From the NCBI GenBank assembly GCA_026413225.1, contig CM048555.1, forward strand, positions 78,561,785 to 78,625,784: a DNA stretch of 64,000 nt, in the 5' to 3' direction. Positions 12,466 to 26,158 of the stretch are shown piece by piece. Positions within the stretch are counted from its first letter, which is position 1; each line of letters starts with the position of its first letter. This stretch comes from Otis tarda (taxonomy: Eukaryota; Chordata; Aves; Otidiformes; Otididae). A program made the position numbers and the translations under genes. The notes beneath the pieces are model-generated. The model saw only the letters and a list, made by a program, of their open reading frames with translations, had not been told where the DNA came from and made no database searches.

Positions 12466-15400
12466 TTTAGATACATCTATGTTTAAATATCTATTGAAAG
12501 ATAACAACCCAACTTTTAAATGTTTATTTGCTCTTGTTATAAAATGCAGACATTTAAGAAAATATTACTATTTTCTTAAAATATTTTTTAAAATTTCAAT
12601 TTTTGGCATGATTTATACAGTCCTGTATAAATCTATGGACTGGAAATCTTTTCATACAGTCTCTCAACCAGTTTGATCTGGGCTGCAAATTTTCACAGTC
12701 TGCCACTCTAGCCTGGAGCTGATTATGCAAAACGAAACCAAATTACACATGTTTCAGGTGATGCTTTTCAGATGCAGCTCTGATCCAGTTCTCACTATAA
12801 GTAGGACAGATGAGTTGTGAAATCTAACTTATGATCCTCATTACCCTGTTAAAACTGTTATTTTTACTATCAACTTGAGAACTTTTTCGTTTCTTTTTTT
12901 CCCCCTAAATTGTAGCTATTGATCTTTTAAAACTATTTAAAGAGTTTGAATTCCACGGAGGTATCACAGTTCCTAATGATTCACAAAGTGCTGGATAAGC
13001 GATGTGATTAGGGAACATGAAAAATCCTCACGGATAAGGATTTTTCCAGAAAATAAAAGACACTGCAACTTCACAGGAAGGCTTGATTAGGTAATACATG
13101 TGTACAGACTGTTGTAAGACATGCTGTAAGAAGATTTAATACTACATTTTGTAAGAAGAATTAAGATTCTCTTGTGGTCAAAGTAAAGATTCTTGTTGTA
13201 AAATCTGGAAGATTTTAGGGGAATAAAAAGTACAAAATGGGGTTAAATCATGATAATTTCTCTGATAAGCATCAAAACACTAACAAATGCCATGAGAACC
13301 GCAACAAATGCAAACCATTAAGATAAGTACAAATTTATCTTTTGTTTTCTTTCTCTTTTAAAAGTGCCTTCTCATTTTTAATACCAAAATGCCTTTGTAA
13401 AATCTTTTCTAGCAAGTTCTGCTTATTGCAGTATTTGCCTTTCAGTTGCAGAGTACCAGAAGAAAGGAAGTTAAGGGAAATAATTAAATACAAGAGATAT
13501 TTACTTAAATGAAAGATAAAAAGAGGAAAAACTCTACAGCTATGACACAAAGCACCTTTGGTAGTGATGAAGTACAAATATTAATTTCACCTTTCAAAGA
13601 AAGATGAGTAAATGTATCTCTAGGACCAGGAACAGGCTAAGCATTCCTGGCAAGAGGAGAGGGTGCTAAAAGCTCATTCTTTCCTTCTTATGCTGAAAAA
13701 AAAAGCATGAAACAGTAATTCTGAAAAGCATCAATTTGAATGTGACCCTGTGAATAAGAAAGCCATTTAGAATTTATTACTTTTTTAAAAAAGAGCGCTG
13801 TAGATTTTATACGTGGTTCACCCTAAAGTTATGAGTGGTAATGGAAATCCAATTTGGGTTGAAAAATTATTGGAATCAGCGTGTTCCGATGGACAAGGCA
13901 TCAGACATGGTAAAATAAGTTGGGATATTATACTGTAGTCTTTCTGTAGACTTTCAGTAAAATAACAGACAGTACTTAGTTTCCCTATCTGCAAAATTCA
14001 ATAGTGATACTTCTTATCCTTTGTCAAGTATTTTGACATCTCTAGATCAAAGGCATAAAGGAGGATAAGTAATATTAAATTCTTTATTTGTAATGAATGT
14101 AATTATCTTCATCCACACAACTTCTATGACTTCTTTAAAAAAAAAAATCTGAGTAGTTAGCTATAGAGAGTTTCAAAATCCAACTTTATATTATGCTAAG
14201 TGATAATACTTTAGAGAAAGAAAGAAAGAATAAAAGATCATTCCACTTGACAGTTCCAACAGATAATTCATCCCATCACAAATAGGTGTCTTAAATAGTC
14301 TATGACTTTTTTTTTTCTCTGTGTATCTCCCCATTGACTACAGAAGAATGATTATCTTGCAGTAGTTGCAAAACTTTTACACGGCTGCAAGAAGAACCCT
14401 ATAAAGACAGAAAATCAGAATTTGGGGTGAAATCTCACAGCTTTCGGTTTGTAAACTACAAAAAATGCACAGTGTTTATAGTAAGCAATGTTGGAGCTAA
14501 ACACATAAAAAAAAATTAAGCATGAGCCTTCTTTACTTTTCCAATACAATTAATGTGATGATATGGGGAATTGAATTTTACTGCTGCTGTGTTACAAAAT
14601 CATATTTTTTAATTGGAGGGGGATAAAAGCATACTAGAGATGATGATGTAGGGTATTGATCTGTGTATTTTAAGAGTTCATTGCCAATATTTTATTTTGG
14701 CTATGGATTAGTCCTCTCTCTTAGTTATCTAGAGGAGCTATTGATCTCTGAGCCACTGCTCCAGGGACTTCTGTGAAATCAGCGTGCCAGTTACTTTCTT
14801 ATGAGAGGAATAAAAGTAAGCTTGATATCATTATTTGTGAGTGAATCTTAAACTATCTCTAAAAATTCCATTGCTTTATGTTCTTTAATTAAGTTATAAA
14901 AAACACACAAAATCCCCCATATTCCTGTTTCTCTTCTTACATATAGCATTGCAACTTCTCTTTAACCCTTTAAAATCATTAAAAAATCCATCTGCATATA
15001 GGTAGGTACTTAGGTACCTATATTAAGTCCTTCACTATTTAGTATCAACTCACTTCAGTGGAAAAAAAAAAAAGTTCAAGTGAACTGTCTGGATATAAAC
15101 CCTGCATACTAATATATGCATAGGAACTCCTTTATATATAAACCATACTTTTCCACTCGTTTACAAATATACATAATTGGCCATGCTTAGAGTTGTCTTC
15201 CTTTTCGAGCTGAAAAGCGGATATAAATAGTTTTCTCCATACAGTTCAGCTACTCAAAATAACAAAGACATTTTAATATTGCTAATCTGGCTAAAGCCAA
15301 GATTTGTTCTGCAGCAATAGCGTATGTTGTTTTCTTCTCGACAATATTTTGAGCTGTTATAGAGACATCTCTGTATTAAAAATAATGGATTTAAAATTAA

Positions 15401-17998
15401 TTCAACATTTATATTCTGATCACATTTTCTATCATATATCTGAAAGGATGCATTCTGCTGATGATAAAGGGCTAGAGGAAACAATACTGATTATTTTGAA
15501 TTAAAATGGCTAAGTTGAAGCTGTTTTAGGCTGAAAGGAGCTTATTGATGCCTTTATTTGCTAGGTACAGTCAAGTCACCAATATGTGAATCAAGTGGGT
15601 GACAACTCAAGGTCTAAGTGCCGCAGGACTGGGTGTTTGACCTTCCCAGTGCTGAGCAAGGGGGACACAAGTCCTTGTGCCTCTCGCTGCTCCCCGGGGG
15701 CTGCACTTCCCATGGGGTTAAAGTCATCGCTGCCAGAGTTAAAAACCTGTGCCTGCCCCATTACCATGGTCCTGACTTCCTCCTCCCTTCCCCAGCCATC
15801 TTTGCACAGCAGCTAGAAAAGCTCTGGAAACTTCGTTCTCCTGTTTTTAATTAGACCACTGCAAAGATGATGATAGTAAATAGCCGCATCTGAGAGCTTC
15901 GGGTTAACTCGGTCTCATATGCACTGCCCCTACACAATGGCAATCAATAAACTTTAAGGGGACACATATACAGGAGGGATAAATGATGAAATCATAGAAT
16001 CATAGCCTTTTTTCTCCCTACAGATGACATTTTGACAACTCTTTTCAAAAAGTATAAAAGAGGATTCGAGAACTTCCACTTCAGAAATTGTCATGTCCTT
16101 TTATTACTTCTGAATTTTTCTCCACCACAGAAGATTTGTAGTCTTCTACACTGCTGAAGGTCATGGATGGTTTTATCACCCAGCCAAGCAAATAACCAGA
16201 ATTTGGCCAGGCAGCAGAAAGTCATTTTTCAAGTTCTGCAGCTGCCTGCCACAGAGAGATGATCAGGACTGGAGACTTCATTTTAATGAGTCTGTCTTCT
16301 CCCTCAAGCTGATCTTGTCTTGATTCAAAAAGGCGCAAAAACTGACCTCGTCCATGACTGCAGAAATTGTTTGGAAATTTTAAGAATTCACCTGAAGGTG
16401 GGATTAAGTGCCTCAAATCTTCTCAAATGTCAACTACATACTTTGTATTCAGTTAAGTGGGGGAAAAAAAAAATTAAAAATTCACATTATCTTTACTTTT
16501 TAAGCTGTTCTTGCTCCGTGAGAGAAATCTGCTACATATATATCCCTCTAAATAAATGTTTGTGTGACAGTGAAAGTCAGTGATAATATAGTATTTTGAT
16601 TCAAAACATACATCTGGTTTACAAAATCACCTCCCTCAGTTAATTTCCATCATCTAATTATGATCCTTATGACACATGCTCTACTTTACGATTAACAGAC
16701 TCATCTAACAATGGCAAATAGCCCACAGTGACTATGGACTGGCCTTCCACCAGGTGCAAGCAATGATCCTCTACCAGAATAATGCTTTTCTAGGTCAGAA
16801 TAAAACAAAGTAATGTGTAATTCATCCCTGTGCCCCTGCTAACCAACTGAAACACCTCTAACTGTTATCAGCTCTTCCCCACCATCCAGCAAGGTTTGAC
16901 TTTCAATTATCGCCTACAATTGTAATTGAATCAAGACAAGTATCTCAAAGCAATAACAAAAAAAAAAGTCTATCTAATTAAACTTAAATTGAATTAATTT
17001 TCCAGTGAGTTATATAGTCTAAAACTCATGGATAGCTATTAGTTCAGGAACTTAAAAGTTATTTTTCCTCTGCAAAACCTGTAATGAACTTTCTCCCTTC
17101 CTGCCAGGCAAGAAGCCATCACCCTACTGGAAGCTCTAGCTAAAGGAGAGCAGTGTAGTGACCAGCACTGATTTCTGGGCTGCAGAGGGAACAGCAAACC
17201 TGTCCTTCGCTCCTCTGACAAAGGTAAAACTCTAAACTGCAGGAGATAACTTTTTATCGCTCAGCTTGAAACTATAGGGGGAAAAAAATAACCACAGAAA
17301 ATAATACAAATGTCTATGTTCATTAAAAATATAGAGAAGGCTAAAGAATATATGAAATACATAAAGATTAAGCTATAGACATAGGAAGATGAGGAAGCAG
17401 ATATGGAGAAGAATGTAATGAAAATTAAACATGAATAATGCAATGCCTATCTTACAGACAAAAGTATTTTTACTCTGAAAAGGATCAGAGGAAGGATAAA
17501 TAGTTCATTGCAGCTGTTTGACATATCACTAAATATACATTACTGGAAAATACTCCACTACAATGGCAGTGAGATGGAAGAAACAAAAGCTCATAAGCGT
17601 AACAGCAAGAAAATTTAGGGATTTCAACAGTTGGTCCTGTTAAAAATAATTGGCATTTGAAATTTGACTGCATGAGTATAATTTACTCTTTCAAAAAAGT
17701 ATTCATTAGGACATTGGTTGCAAAATTTTCAAATGCAACAGAGCTATAAAGAATTGTCATTTTGAAAAAAAGCCAAAACCAACAAACCCACCTGATTCAC
17801 AACAAGGTATTACATATGCCAAAAGTAAAATAAAGTGGTTGGAAAAAAATATGCCTGTGCCATACATTACATGGTAAACAAAATCCAATTTACAAATCTG
17901 AGGTTAAAAAGGATCTGAATGAAGCACTGACGTCTCCAGCAGATACTTGACCTTCCCTGTCTTCACTTTGATTTTTATTTTTTTTAAACACCTTACAG

Positions 17999-18018
17999 AA
18001 AAAAAAAAAAAAAAAAAA
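17999..18018 (+). repeat. A20 tract
   Basis: Twenty consecutive A. Upstream sequence (17880-17998) shows no retroposon hallmark. Confidence 0.95.
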
Positions 18019-18827
18019 GAAATCGGTGAGTGACTCCAGCTGACTGTAGGTGTAAGCTGAGCTGTGAACTGGCTGGTTCAGCACTTCTCATTGTTCTCAT
18101 TGTCCTTTGGGTTGGTTTTCTGTACCGACCTTTCTGCCCACATCCAGAATTTCATCGGCACAGCTGTGCATCAGACAAGGCTGCTGCTTTTCCACTTCTC
18201 TTTGGCACACAAGCCTATCTTTTACACCAACCCCAAAAACATAATCCAGACTGACTTTACTGGAGTAAATCGCTTATTCTACCTGGCTAGCAAGCATTTA
18301 CTGACAGTTCAGACACTGGTGACTGGGAGCAAAGGACTAGACTCGTGTTCCAGTTTTCCCTATAAGCTGTTTAAATTAAAAGAAGCTGTTTTCCAAACCA
18401 TACTCTTTCATCATTCAGTATAATAAAATCTCATTCAAAAATACATCATTTTTGTTGTTTTTTCTTAATCTGGACTCCTAAATGAAGTCCTCCTGCAGTT
18501 AACTCTAATTTAAATTATCTTTCTAATGTGTCATAGGATTCATCTACGTGAGAACACTGTTTCAATTTAACAATTCACAATTTGATTTAGTTGAATACAA
18601 CCTTGCTCTATTTCAATTTATCTTGTTACAGTTTAAGTTAATGGGGAATTGACTGAAGTATTGGCTCAGCTGCACAGAAGCAAACAGCTGCAGTGATTGA
18701 AGATGTTCCTGTTCTCCAGCTGCTCACGCTGTCCCTCTGCCAGATAATACTGTCCCTAGAAATTCGGCAAAACTGAGCCTGTGCCCAAGCCCTGGCCGCC
18801 GGAGTTGACACTTGTGCATATTGATGT

Positions 18828-18989
18828 AGAATCATAGAATCATAGAATGGTTAGGGTTGGAAGGGACCTTTAAAGGTCATCTAGTCCAACCCCCTTGCAA
18901 GGAGCAGGGACATCTCCAACCAGATCAGGTTGCTCAGAGCCTCATCCAACCTGGCCTTGAATGTTTCCAGGGACCAGGCATTCACCACC
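18828..18989 (-). mobile_element. CR1 LINE, short 3' fragment
   Basis: The last ~160 bp of a CR1 element on the minus strand. The + strand shows agaatcatagaatcatagaatgg, the conserved hairpin region, and the diagnostic agggacatctccaaccagatcagg shared with most copies in this window. It is cut at the point corresponding to ccaccacc in other copies. Direct repeats atgta lie at 18824-18828 and 18990-18994, consistent with a short target-site duplication. Confidence 0.93.
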
Positions 18990-21900
18990 ATGTAAAAACA
19001 TCTTCACACGTTTTCTCTGCTGAATCTACTAAAGGAGCAATAACCTTCAGAGAAAGGACACAACAGTGTGGACACGGTCACATTTGAAGATGGCTTTCTT
19101 CTGCTCACCTGTTGTTGAACAGCACTGTTTAAACCCACACAGGGGACTTCACTGAAACTGTCCTTCCATTGACGTGAGAAAAGTACTCACATTGCTAAGT
19201 CTCCCAAAATTTTAAAATATTTTGCATATTTAATAGATTTATCTGCATGCACTGGTCTGCTTGAATCCCTTGCTCTCATGGAAACTATATGTCTCATATC
19301 TGCCAGGCTCATTTCAGCTCTTTTCAACACCAAAAAATGTTAACTGATTAAAACAATGGTGTGAGATTAAATTCTTGATTCCAAAAATGGGAAACAAAGT
19401 TTCAGAAGATAAACATTTAGCACATTGTCATGAAGCAATCTCCCTGTCAAGATGCCAAATGGGATTTCTTTGTGAACTCTCCGGAGAGGGGAAGGCAAGG
19501 GGATGAAGCAGGACTCCATCTCTGAGCAGCTACCTTTCACAACTGGAAGGAAGAGGGTTCTCATGTACTCAACACTAGCTTGTTTTGAAAAGTTTTGTGT
19601 ATCTGTATCCTTCTTTGTTTCCTTGCTCAAGACAAGAGCCCAGAAACACATTGGTAGAGGAATCATTTTTAGAATATTCTTCCTGCCCTTCACATTTTCA
19701 TGTTTGGTGGCATATTTTTATAAAGCGAATGTGTATCTCTCCCAAGTTATCATTTTGCTGTCAGATCCCCAAAAGACTATTCATGGCATAGTACAGGTGA
19801 TAGCTTATGTAGGCCAAGTATTTTCTCCAAAATCATCCTCCCACCAACATTTTGAGGCTCATGATGTCATAGCAACTACCTAAACTTCCGCACAGCCAGA
19901 TCTGCCTTAGAGCCCATCTGTTAAAACTCCATCTAAAATTAAATTAGTGTCTCTTCTGAGAAAACAAGACTGAATGTGAGACGTTGTAGCATTTAACAAT
20001 TCCATTTTCTTTAATAGATGCATTGACTGTTTGGGCAAAGTCGTAGGAAAGCGGAACAGAAGACCTAAAATGTCTAAAGATTTTTATATTGATTCTAGCA
20101 ACAGGTGACTTGTGAAATGCAATTAATCATCATGGTTAAACAGGCTGTTAACCACTACCTACCAAAATCTCCTGATACTACAGTAGGCTTCAGGTTTTCT
20201 TTGCTTCTTTTTCCACGTATTTATATTTTTGCCTTAGAACTCAAAGGTTATTTTATTTTCTACAAAGCACCTTCAAGTTATTCTAGGCATCCAACTGCAC
20301 TGGGGCTCCAGCGTCACTTCACACTGGAGTCTGGAAAACACTTGCTCTCTGAGGGCTATTATTATTTAGGTTTTACAAAACTATTTATTGCCTGGAGTTT
20401 ATTTTATTAACTGATTATGTGACAAAACTATATTGTTCAGAAAAAAACCAATCAAACAAACAAAAAAAAACCACCTAACCCTCCTACTTTTGCTTTCAAC
20501 TATTTTTAAAACAAAGGTTATTAAACTTTAATAAAGGTGTTTATTACTGTGATTCTTCCCTTATAAGTCCAAAAGCCAAACTAGAAATCCTTTAAAAGCA
20601 TCTCAGCATCCCTAATATATATATTTTTTTAATCTTCCAGCCCTGAAGATTTGCTTATGTTAGATATAGGAGTCCGTAAAATAAAAAAAAAAAAAAGAAA
20701 AAATAATTTAAAAAAAATCTTTTTTTAAAGATATTTAAGACAGCAGCCTTTTGTGAGGCGAAGAGGGAGGAAGGTTTATCTTTTGTCTCCTCACTTCAGC
20801 AATAAATAGTGCTATCCCAAGGACTTGTTCCAGCCTTTCTCTCATTGCATGGTTTATTAACCTATATACAATAAATCAAGAACTATCTCTATCCAGCACT
20901 TTTCTGCTGACCACACTAGACTCAGAGTCAGAGGAGACTTTGTTTTCTTGCTTTTATCCACCATCTTGATGAGAAAGACTTTTCCTAAGGTACTAGGCCA
21001 AATTATTTAGCAGAAAGTTCTTCACGTTGTTGGCTATGGCACCTCAGCATAAGGTAAAATATCACAAACTGCATATCTGCATTGAATAAATGCACAGTAC
21101 AACAACATCTGAGCTAGCGTGGAACCAAGCTGGAACATTTAGACAGTGAAATACAGTAAGATACAAAGGTGCAGTTGTTTTTTCTTGGGTGGATAAATCT
21201 TGCTCCTTAAACTGACTGACTCCTACTCAACACAGAACTCTGATAAGGTCCATCTGCATAATCCCAAATTATAGAGACAGGAGCTTTGATGAGAAAAAAA
21301 AAAGCCAAATACATAATTTGCAACATAAATGGAACCAGTGTTACTTTTGCATTAAATCACAAGTGCACTCTTTATATTATAATGTGCAAATTATTTAACA
21401 AGACAGGTAAAAATTACAAAACATTAAGGATATTATATAATGCATGTGCCTGAATAAATACATTTATGTACAAAAGCACAAATTCCTGCTGAAAATTCAG
21501 GTTTCCAAACAATGTTTCAAAATCATTCCATCCATTCCTCCTGTAATGTCAAAAACCCCTATAGAAATGCTAGGAACAACTGGAATTTAAAGTCCCAAAA
21601 AGGTGAAGAAATCAACTGATTTCTTCAACACATCCATGCCTACGGATTTGCCCTGCAAGAAGACAGTTCCACCCTTCCTCTAGCCCATGTATTTCATCTT
21701 CTGGTGCTTTACTTGTTGCAAGCAGAAATGAAGACGGATTGCCAACGCTCAAAATTAGGGAGGCTGCCCACGTCCTTCTACTACGACATGCTAAACGGAC
21801 TCTTAGGTAAAACGAAAATGGAAACTCTTTACGAACACCACCACAGTGTACCACTGAGAAAAGCAAGTTCTGTTCAGCTTTATATAAAACAGAAGAGCAA

Positions 21901-24900
21901 ACTGACAATTTAACATGAAAGACAATTTACTGAGAAAACTGATGCAATTTCATGAGTGGCTAGAGGGAGGAAACAGTCTGGTTAGTGGACTAAAAGACCA
22001 ACTGTTTTTCAGGAATCTGACAATGTACAGCACTAGATAAATGTTTAATGCTGTTCAAAGGAATCAATTCTTTCCAAACCAGTAAATACGACATACGGTT
22101 TTAGGTTAGATACACATATTTGCTTTATATGTACTTCAAGTATTTTCATAGTAACTTTTTCTACAGCACACAGGTACTTAGATATTGAAGATCAAACCTC
22201 ATCCCAATTCCCCAGGATAGTATTAAATCCCTAAGTCCTCACCAGCCATCACTGAATTTCATTGCACGTCATCCAGGTTTGCAACTGGGTGTAGAGAAGA
22301 GGGAGAAAGAAGCAACAAGGAAGGAGGATGGTCTCTTTAGCATCTCCCCACCACCTCTCTTCCCACCTGCACTCCTGAACTCCTGGAATGGTGAAAACTT
22401 ATTCCAGACCACAGAGTTAATGAATATTTTCCTCCTTTTGTCAAAAGAGACAGAATCTGATCTGCAAAGCATTTAATAATTTTGTTTTCCTAAAAACAAA
22501 GAGAAAATGGATTAGACACCAATAATTGCTTAACCTTGATTTTTTCAGGGGGAAAAAGAGAAATGCATCTAAAATGAGAAACTGTGATTGAGGGAAAAAT
22601 AAACACTACAAATCATCTCTTCTAATGTTTGGTGCAGCATTTCAGCCATCTGTAAACCACCTTATAGCCTCCCACTAATCTGACTTTTCTAACATGCTGC
22701 AGGTTGAAATCTATTGGCATCAGACTTTAAAAATGCTTCAATCAAGATCTGTATAATCCTCATAACGAAAATATCTTCGTTCTGCTTTACAATAAAACAT
22801 TTCTGAAAACAGAGCCACCAGTCCTAGCAAGCATTCAAGATTCTCACAGGTGAGTTAAGGCACAATAAAAAGCAGTAATCTAACAAATCTCCTTGGAGAA
22901 TGTGTTGTTTATCACCGTGCCTGCAGACTCTTGCGCTACAAACGGATTGGCAACCATTGCTAGCAGATCATATACAAAGACATGAATGCAATTTGAAAAG
23001 TTTAGAGATGCACAGAAAAGCAATCAACAGCCTCAATAGGAAATTTCAGGGAAAAACTAAAATGATTTGGTAAACATGAATTATTTTTAAGTCCTTCAGA
23101 TGAAAAAAGGGGGAGAACTGAAGAAGCAATGACCTTTTGTACCCATCCTTCCAGTTGTAGTTTTCAGAAATTTTTGTGTTGCCCATAAAATCAGCTAGAA
23201 GATAAATCTCACTATGGTGATTTGCTCTTTATAAGTCCAAAGCCAACGTTCTGAGTTCTCACTGTATAATTACTTCAATATAGATAAAGCATGAGTCATC
23301 TGTTCTACTCTAACCTTTGCATTTAAATTTGAATTTTATTCTTGCTTATCTTTTCTCCTAAATTGGTATTACTGTCTCCTATGTTTATTAAAAACAACTC
23401 AAAACCACAGTGCATGTCATCTCTGCACTGAGGCACTATTTTTTGTGTTATTTTAATTAACGTGTCTCAAGGAGATTACAATTCTAATCATTTCTATTAA
23501 CTATGTTGAAGTTTTCTTTTTCTTAAATGTCAGATTTGTTCCCCATTTCAGATTATGACTTAATATCCAAGAGGCTTTTAGTAAATGCTCCGCACACCCA
23601 GGTATGAAACTCAGAGGCACTGTCTTGTTTTCCTGCTAACATCACAACCATGGGTGATGAAGCAGTGTCCTTAGCAGCTTCCAAAATTTGCCCCCTCTGG
23701 ATCTCTTCCTCCTCTCCCATTCTTAGTGAGAGAAAAATTCTGTGATGCAGAATTCAGAAAAAAAAAAAAATAGGTGGGAAATAAAGCACTGAATGGTAAC
23801 TCTAGTATTTTCTAAAACCCAGGAAATACATCCTTGACACAGAATGAGACCAGTTGGTACCTCCCCTAGTTTCATTACTGATATCATCCTAGAGCAGGAC
23901 AGGACTGAAATGGAAATTACAAAGTCTCCCACATCTAGACTACAGTGCCAGCAGATTTTAAGGTTAAATACTTGGTTATCTCTGTACATTTTTACCCAAG
24001 ACTTACCACAATCCTTCAAACACATACTTGGGTTGCAAACTGGACCTCAATGTACTTTGGATGAGCTGCTTCGAGGAGGAAAGATTCAGTGAATACCTTG
24101 TTTAAGTGAACTTCTTACAAAGCTTGGCCCCAGATACCTATCAGTGGCTCTAAGCCACTGAAAGAAGAAGAAAAACCCCACCTTCTTACACTTCAGGGAA
24201 TCTTAGTGTTTTTTAATAGTTCCATTTTTAACTCTCTCCCCTCTTTTTCAGCGACCCAATCATGGCATCTATTTTTTTCCCCAGCCATTTCGTAACAGCA
24301 TTGTAACACTTTCTGCTGATCTGAATAACTGAAACCACGACATTTATTCAGCATTTTGATTGGGATTCCCTTACTTCCTTAAATACTCTTTTTTTTTCCT
24401 ATGACCGATGGATATGGGCCGATGGGAAGAAGCGCTACTTTGCAGTGAAAGCTCTGTGCTCATCACAGCTGTCAGGCTCCTCTGCAGGGAGCTGAATCTG
24501 GAGAAGGTTTTGCAAATTGCTAGCAGAGAAAGCAGACAAAGGCACACGTCAGTCTCAAAGACTCCCACGCACCACACTAAGACACTACATTAATAACTTT
24601 TTTAATGTCCCTTTTTTTTTTAATTAAAGGATGAGTGGTCCGTTTACTACCATCAAGACAGTTTCACAGTCTGAAAGACTACAAGACTTTAAGCTCTTGG
24701 TTTTGAGGCAGTGGGATGTACTGACATGTGCAGTCTCACTATGGCTAATTAAATTCAAAACGCCTGTCTACCTGTTCCTTTAGAAGTCTAAACAAAATTA
24801 ATTTACTTTATATTTTTTTTTTTCTTAGTCTTAAAAAAAAAAAAGAAAAAAGCAGATAGACATTTGGTAGTAAAGTCAATCTTAAGATAGTCTGCTTAAC

Positions 24901-24992
24901 TAATGTGCAAATATGCAAAAGTAGACTGTCCTCTGGAGATTTTAGTAAGGGTCTTCTGTATAAGTAGAAGTTGGGTTCTTCAAACTGAATGA
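18990..24992. other. Unassigned AT-rich non-coding sequence
   Basis: No gene or complete known repeat recognised. Contains an A-rich patch at 20678-20730 and many short A and T runs. Open frames at 19503-19883 (126 codons), 20105-20410 and 23844-24092 have no recognisable domain, start context or splice signals that I can defend. Confidence 0.5.
20678..20730 (+). repeat. A-rich low-complexity patch
   Basis: Mostly A with single T and G interruptions, then ttaaaaaaaatctttttttaaag, a small A8/T7 inverted pairing. Simple sequence. Confidence 0.85.
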
Positions 24993-25225
24993 CTTTAAAC
25001 TGAAAGAGGGTAAATTTAGATTAGACATAAGGAAGAAATTCTTCACTGTGAGGGTGGTGAGGCACTAGACCAGGTTGCCCGGAGAAGCTGTGGATGCCCC
25101 ATCCCTGGTAGTGTTCAAGGCCAGGTTGGACAGGCCTTTGAGCAACATGGTCTAGCAAAAGGTGTTAGGGGGGTTGGAACTAGATGATCTTCAAGGACCC
25201 TTCCAACTCAAACTATTCTATGATG
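24993..25225 (+). mobile_element. CR1 LINE 3' fragment, divergent type
   Basis: A CR1 3' end on the plus strand. It starts at tttaaactgaaagagggtaa, runs through ttcttcactgtgagggtggtgagg, gatgccccatccctgg and the hairpin region (gttggaactagatgatcttc), and ends at attctatgatga. It differs from the other copies in its last part (gcaacatggtctagcaaaag in place of gcaacctgatct), so it belongs to a separate CR1 subfamily. Only the ORF2 C-terminal coding remnant is present, with no catalytic motif. Confidence 0.93.
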
Positions 25226-25772
25226 ATCAAAAGACTGCATTGTTACCTGTGAAAGAAATCCTGAAATCTTTACACAAAGCCAGAGTGTTTTGCCTCCCCT
25301 TTTGTTGTGCAATGCAAGAGAGATTTCAAGAAAAAGCCCATTATTGTGCCTCTATCTGCATCCTTCAGATATGTTTAAAACCAAACAAACTCCTTTAATT
25401 CTACCCATCTTATCTTTTCTTTCTTACTTCAAAGTATGGTATACTTTCAATACTCTTAATCATTTCAAATTTTTTTTGCTCAAGTCCTACAATCCATTTT
25501 CTGTTGTTCTCTGAATTTGCTGAAATATGCTGATCCAAATAACCAGAGCCCTACAATTATTAGGAGGAGTCTAGATGGGCTTTCACAATTATTTTTCAGT
25601 GCTTTCTATATCATAGTAGGTATAATCTGCGGAAATCAGCAGCATAACACTGCAGAATTGTTTTTCCTCAGAACCAGACTCTCACAATTTTAGTCCAGAT
25701 TTTGTTAAAACACAACAAAAGTCTTTACACCTGACCAACAAGTAAATCTTGCACTTCAGAAGAGGTTAAGGT

Positions 25773-25832
25773 TAAAAAAGAAAAAAAAAAAAAGGAAAAA
25801 AAAATATTAAAAAAAAGGAACAAAAAGAAAAA
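25773..25832 (+). repeat. A-rich low-complexity patch
   Basis: Sixty bases of A with scattered G and T, including A13 and A9 runs. Simple sequence. Confidence 0.88.
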
Positions 25833-26091
25833 GCTTTCAATTCTAAACTTTTAGGACAAATAACAAGGGAAGCATGAAGCAAATACTATAAAGGCTCGTG
25901 TTTCAAATCTGTTTGCAGAAGAGCAGCTGAATGGGAACATGGGAACAGAAGAAAGGGAGAAGCTGAGGAAGAATTAATCTAGGCAAATTATTTTCTGCCC
26001 ACATCCCTCAGTTTAGCCTTCAGTGCATTTGTCCACGCATGACTTTACCAAAGCTTGGAACATGATGTAGCACAGTGAGACTAATAAATAA

Positions 26092-26158
26092 GTTTTGTTG
26101 TTGTTGTTGTTGGTTTTTTGTTGTTTTGTTTTGGCAGGTTTTTTTGGGGTTTTTTTGT
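26092..26158 (+). repeat. (TTG)n / G-T-rich simple repeat
   Basis: Starts with about six TTG units (26095-26113) and degenerates into T runs separated by G or GGGG. The + strand is almost free of A and C across the tract. Confidence 0.88.

Larger units (their letters stand above)
1606..18827. other. 17-kb CR1-free non-coding interval
   Basis: No CR1 copy and no convincing exon is visible in this stretch. It holds mononucleotide A and T tracts, a short (AC)n run, a (CAAA)-rich patch and a purine-rich patch, listed separately. The longest open frames (126 codons at 8034-8414, 103 codons at 8519-8830) have compositions expected of translated AT-rich DNA and no recognisable motif. Bases 15586-15850 are locally GC-richer with overlapping open frames but no recognised family. 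Most of the interval is unique AT-rich DNA; see findings for segments with clustered homeodomain-like and octamer motifs. Confidence 0.55.

Noticed and set aside
15987..16005. aatcatagaatcatag, like a CR1 tail
   Set aside because: Only the tail words are present with no hairpin region after them; too short to call an insertion.
18030..18423. Overlapping 74- and 119-codon frames
   Set aside because: Two frames open at once and no recognisable protein; chance or unknown repeat.
19503..19883. 126-codon frame overlapping a 108-codon antisense frame
   Set aside because: Both strands are open, no motif, no gene context; likely chance.
23844..24092. 82-codon frame with balanced composition
   Set aside because: Antisense strand is also open for 100 codons; no domain or defensible splice sites.
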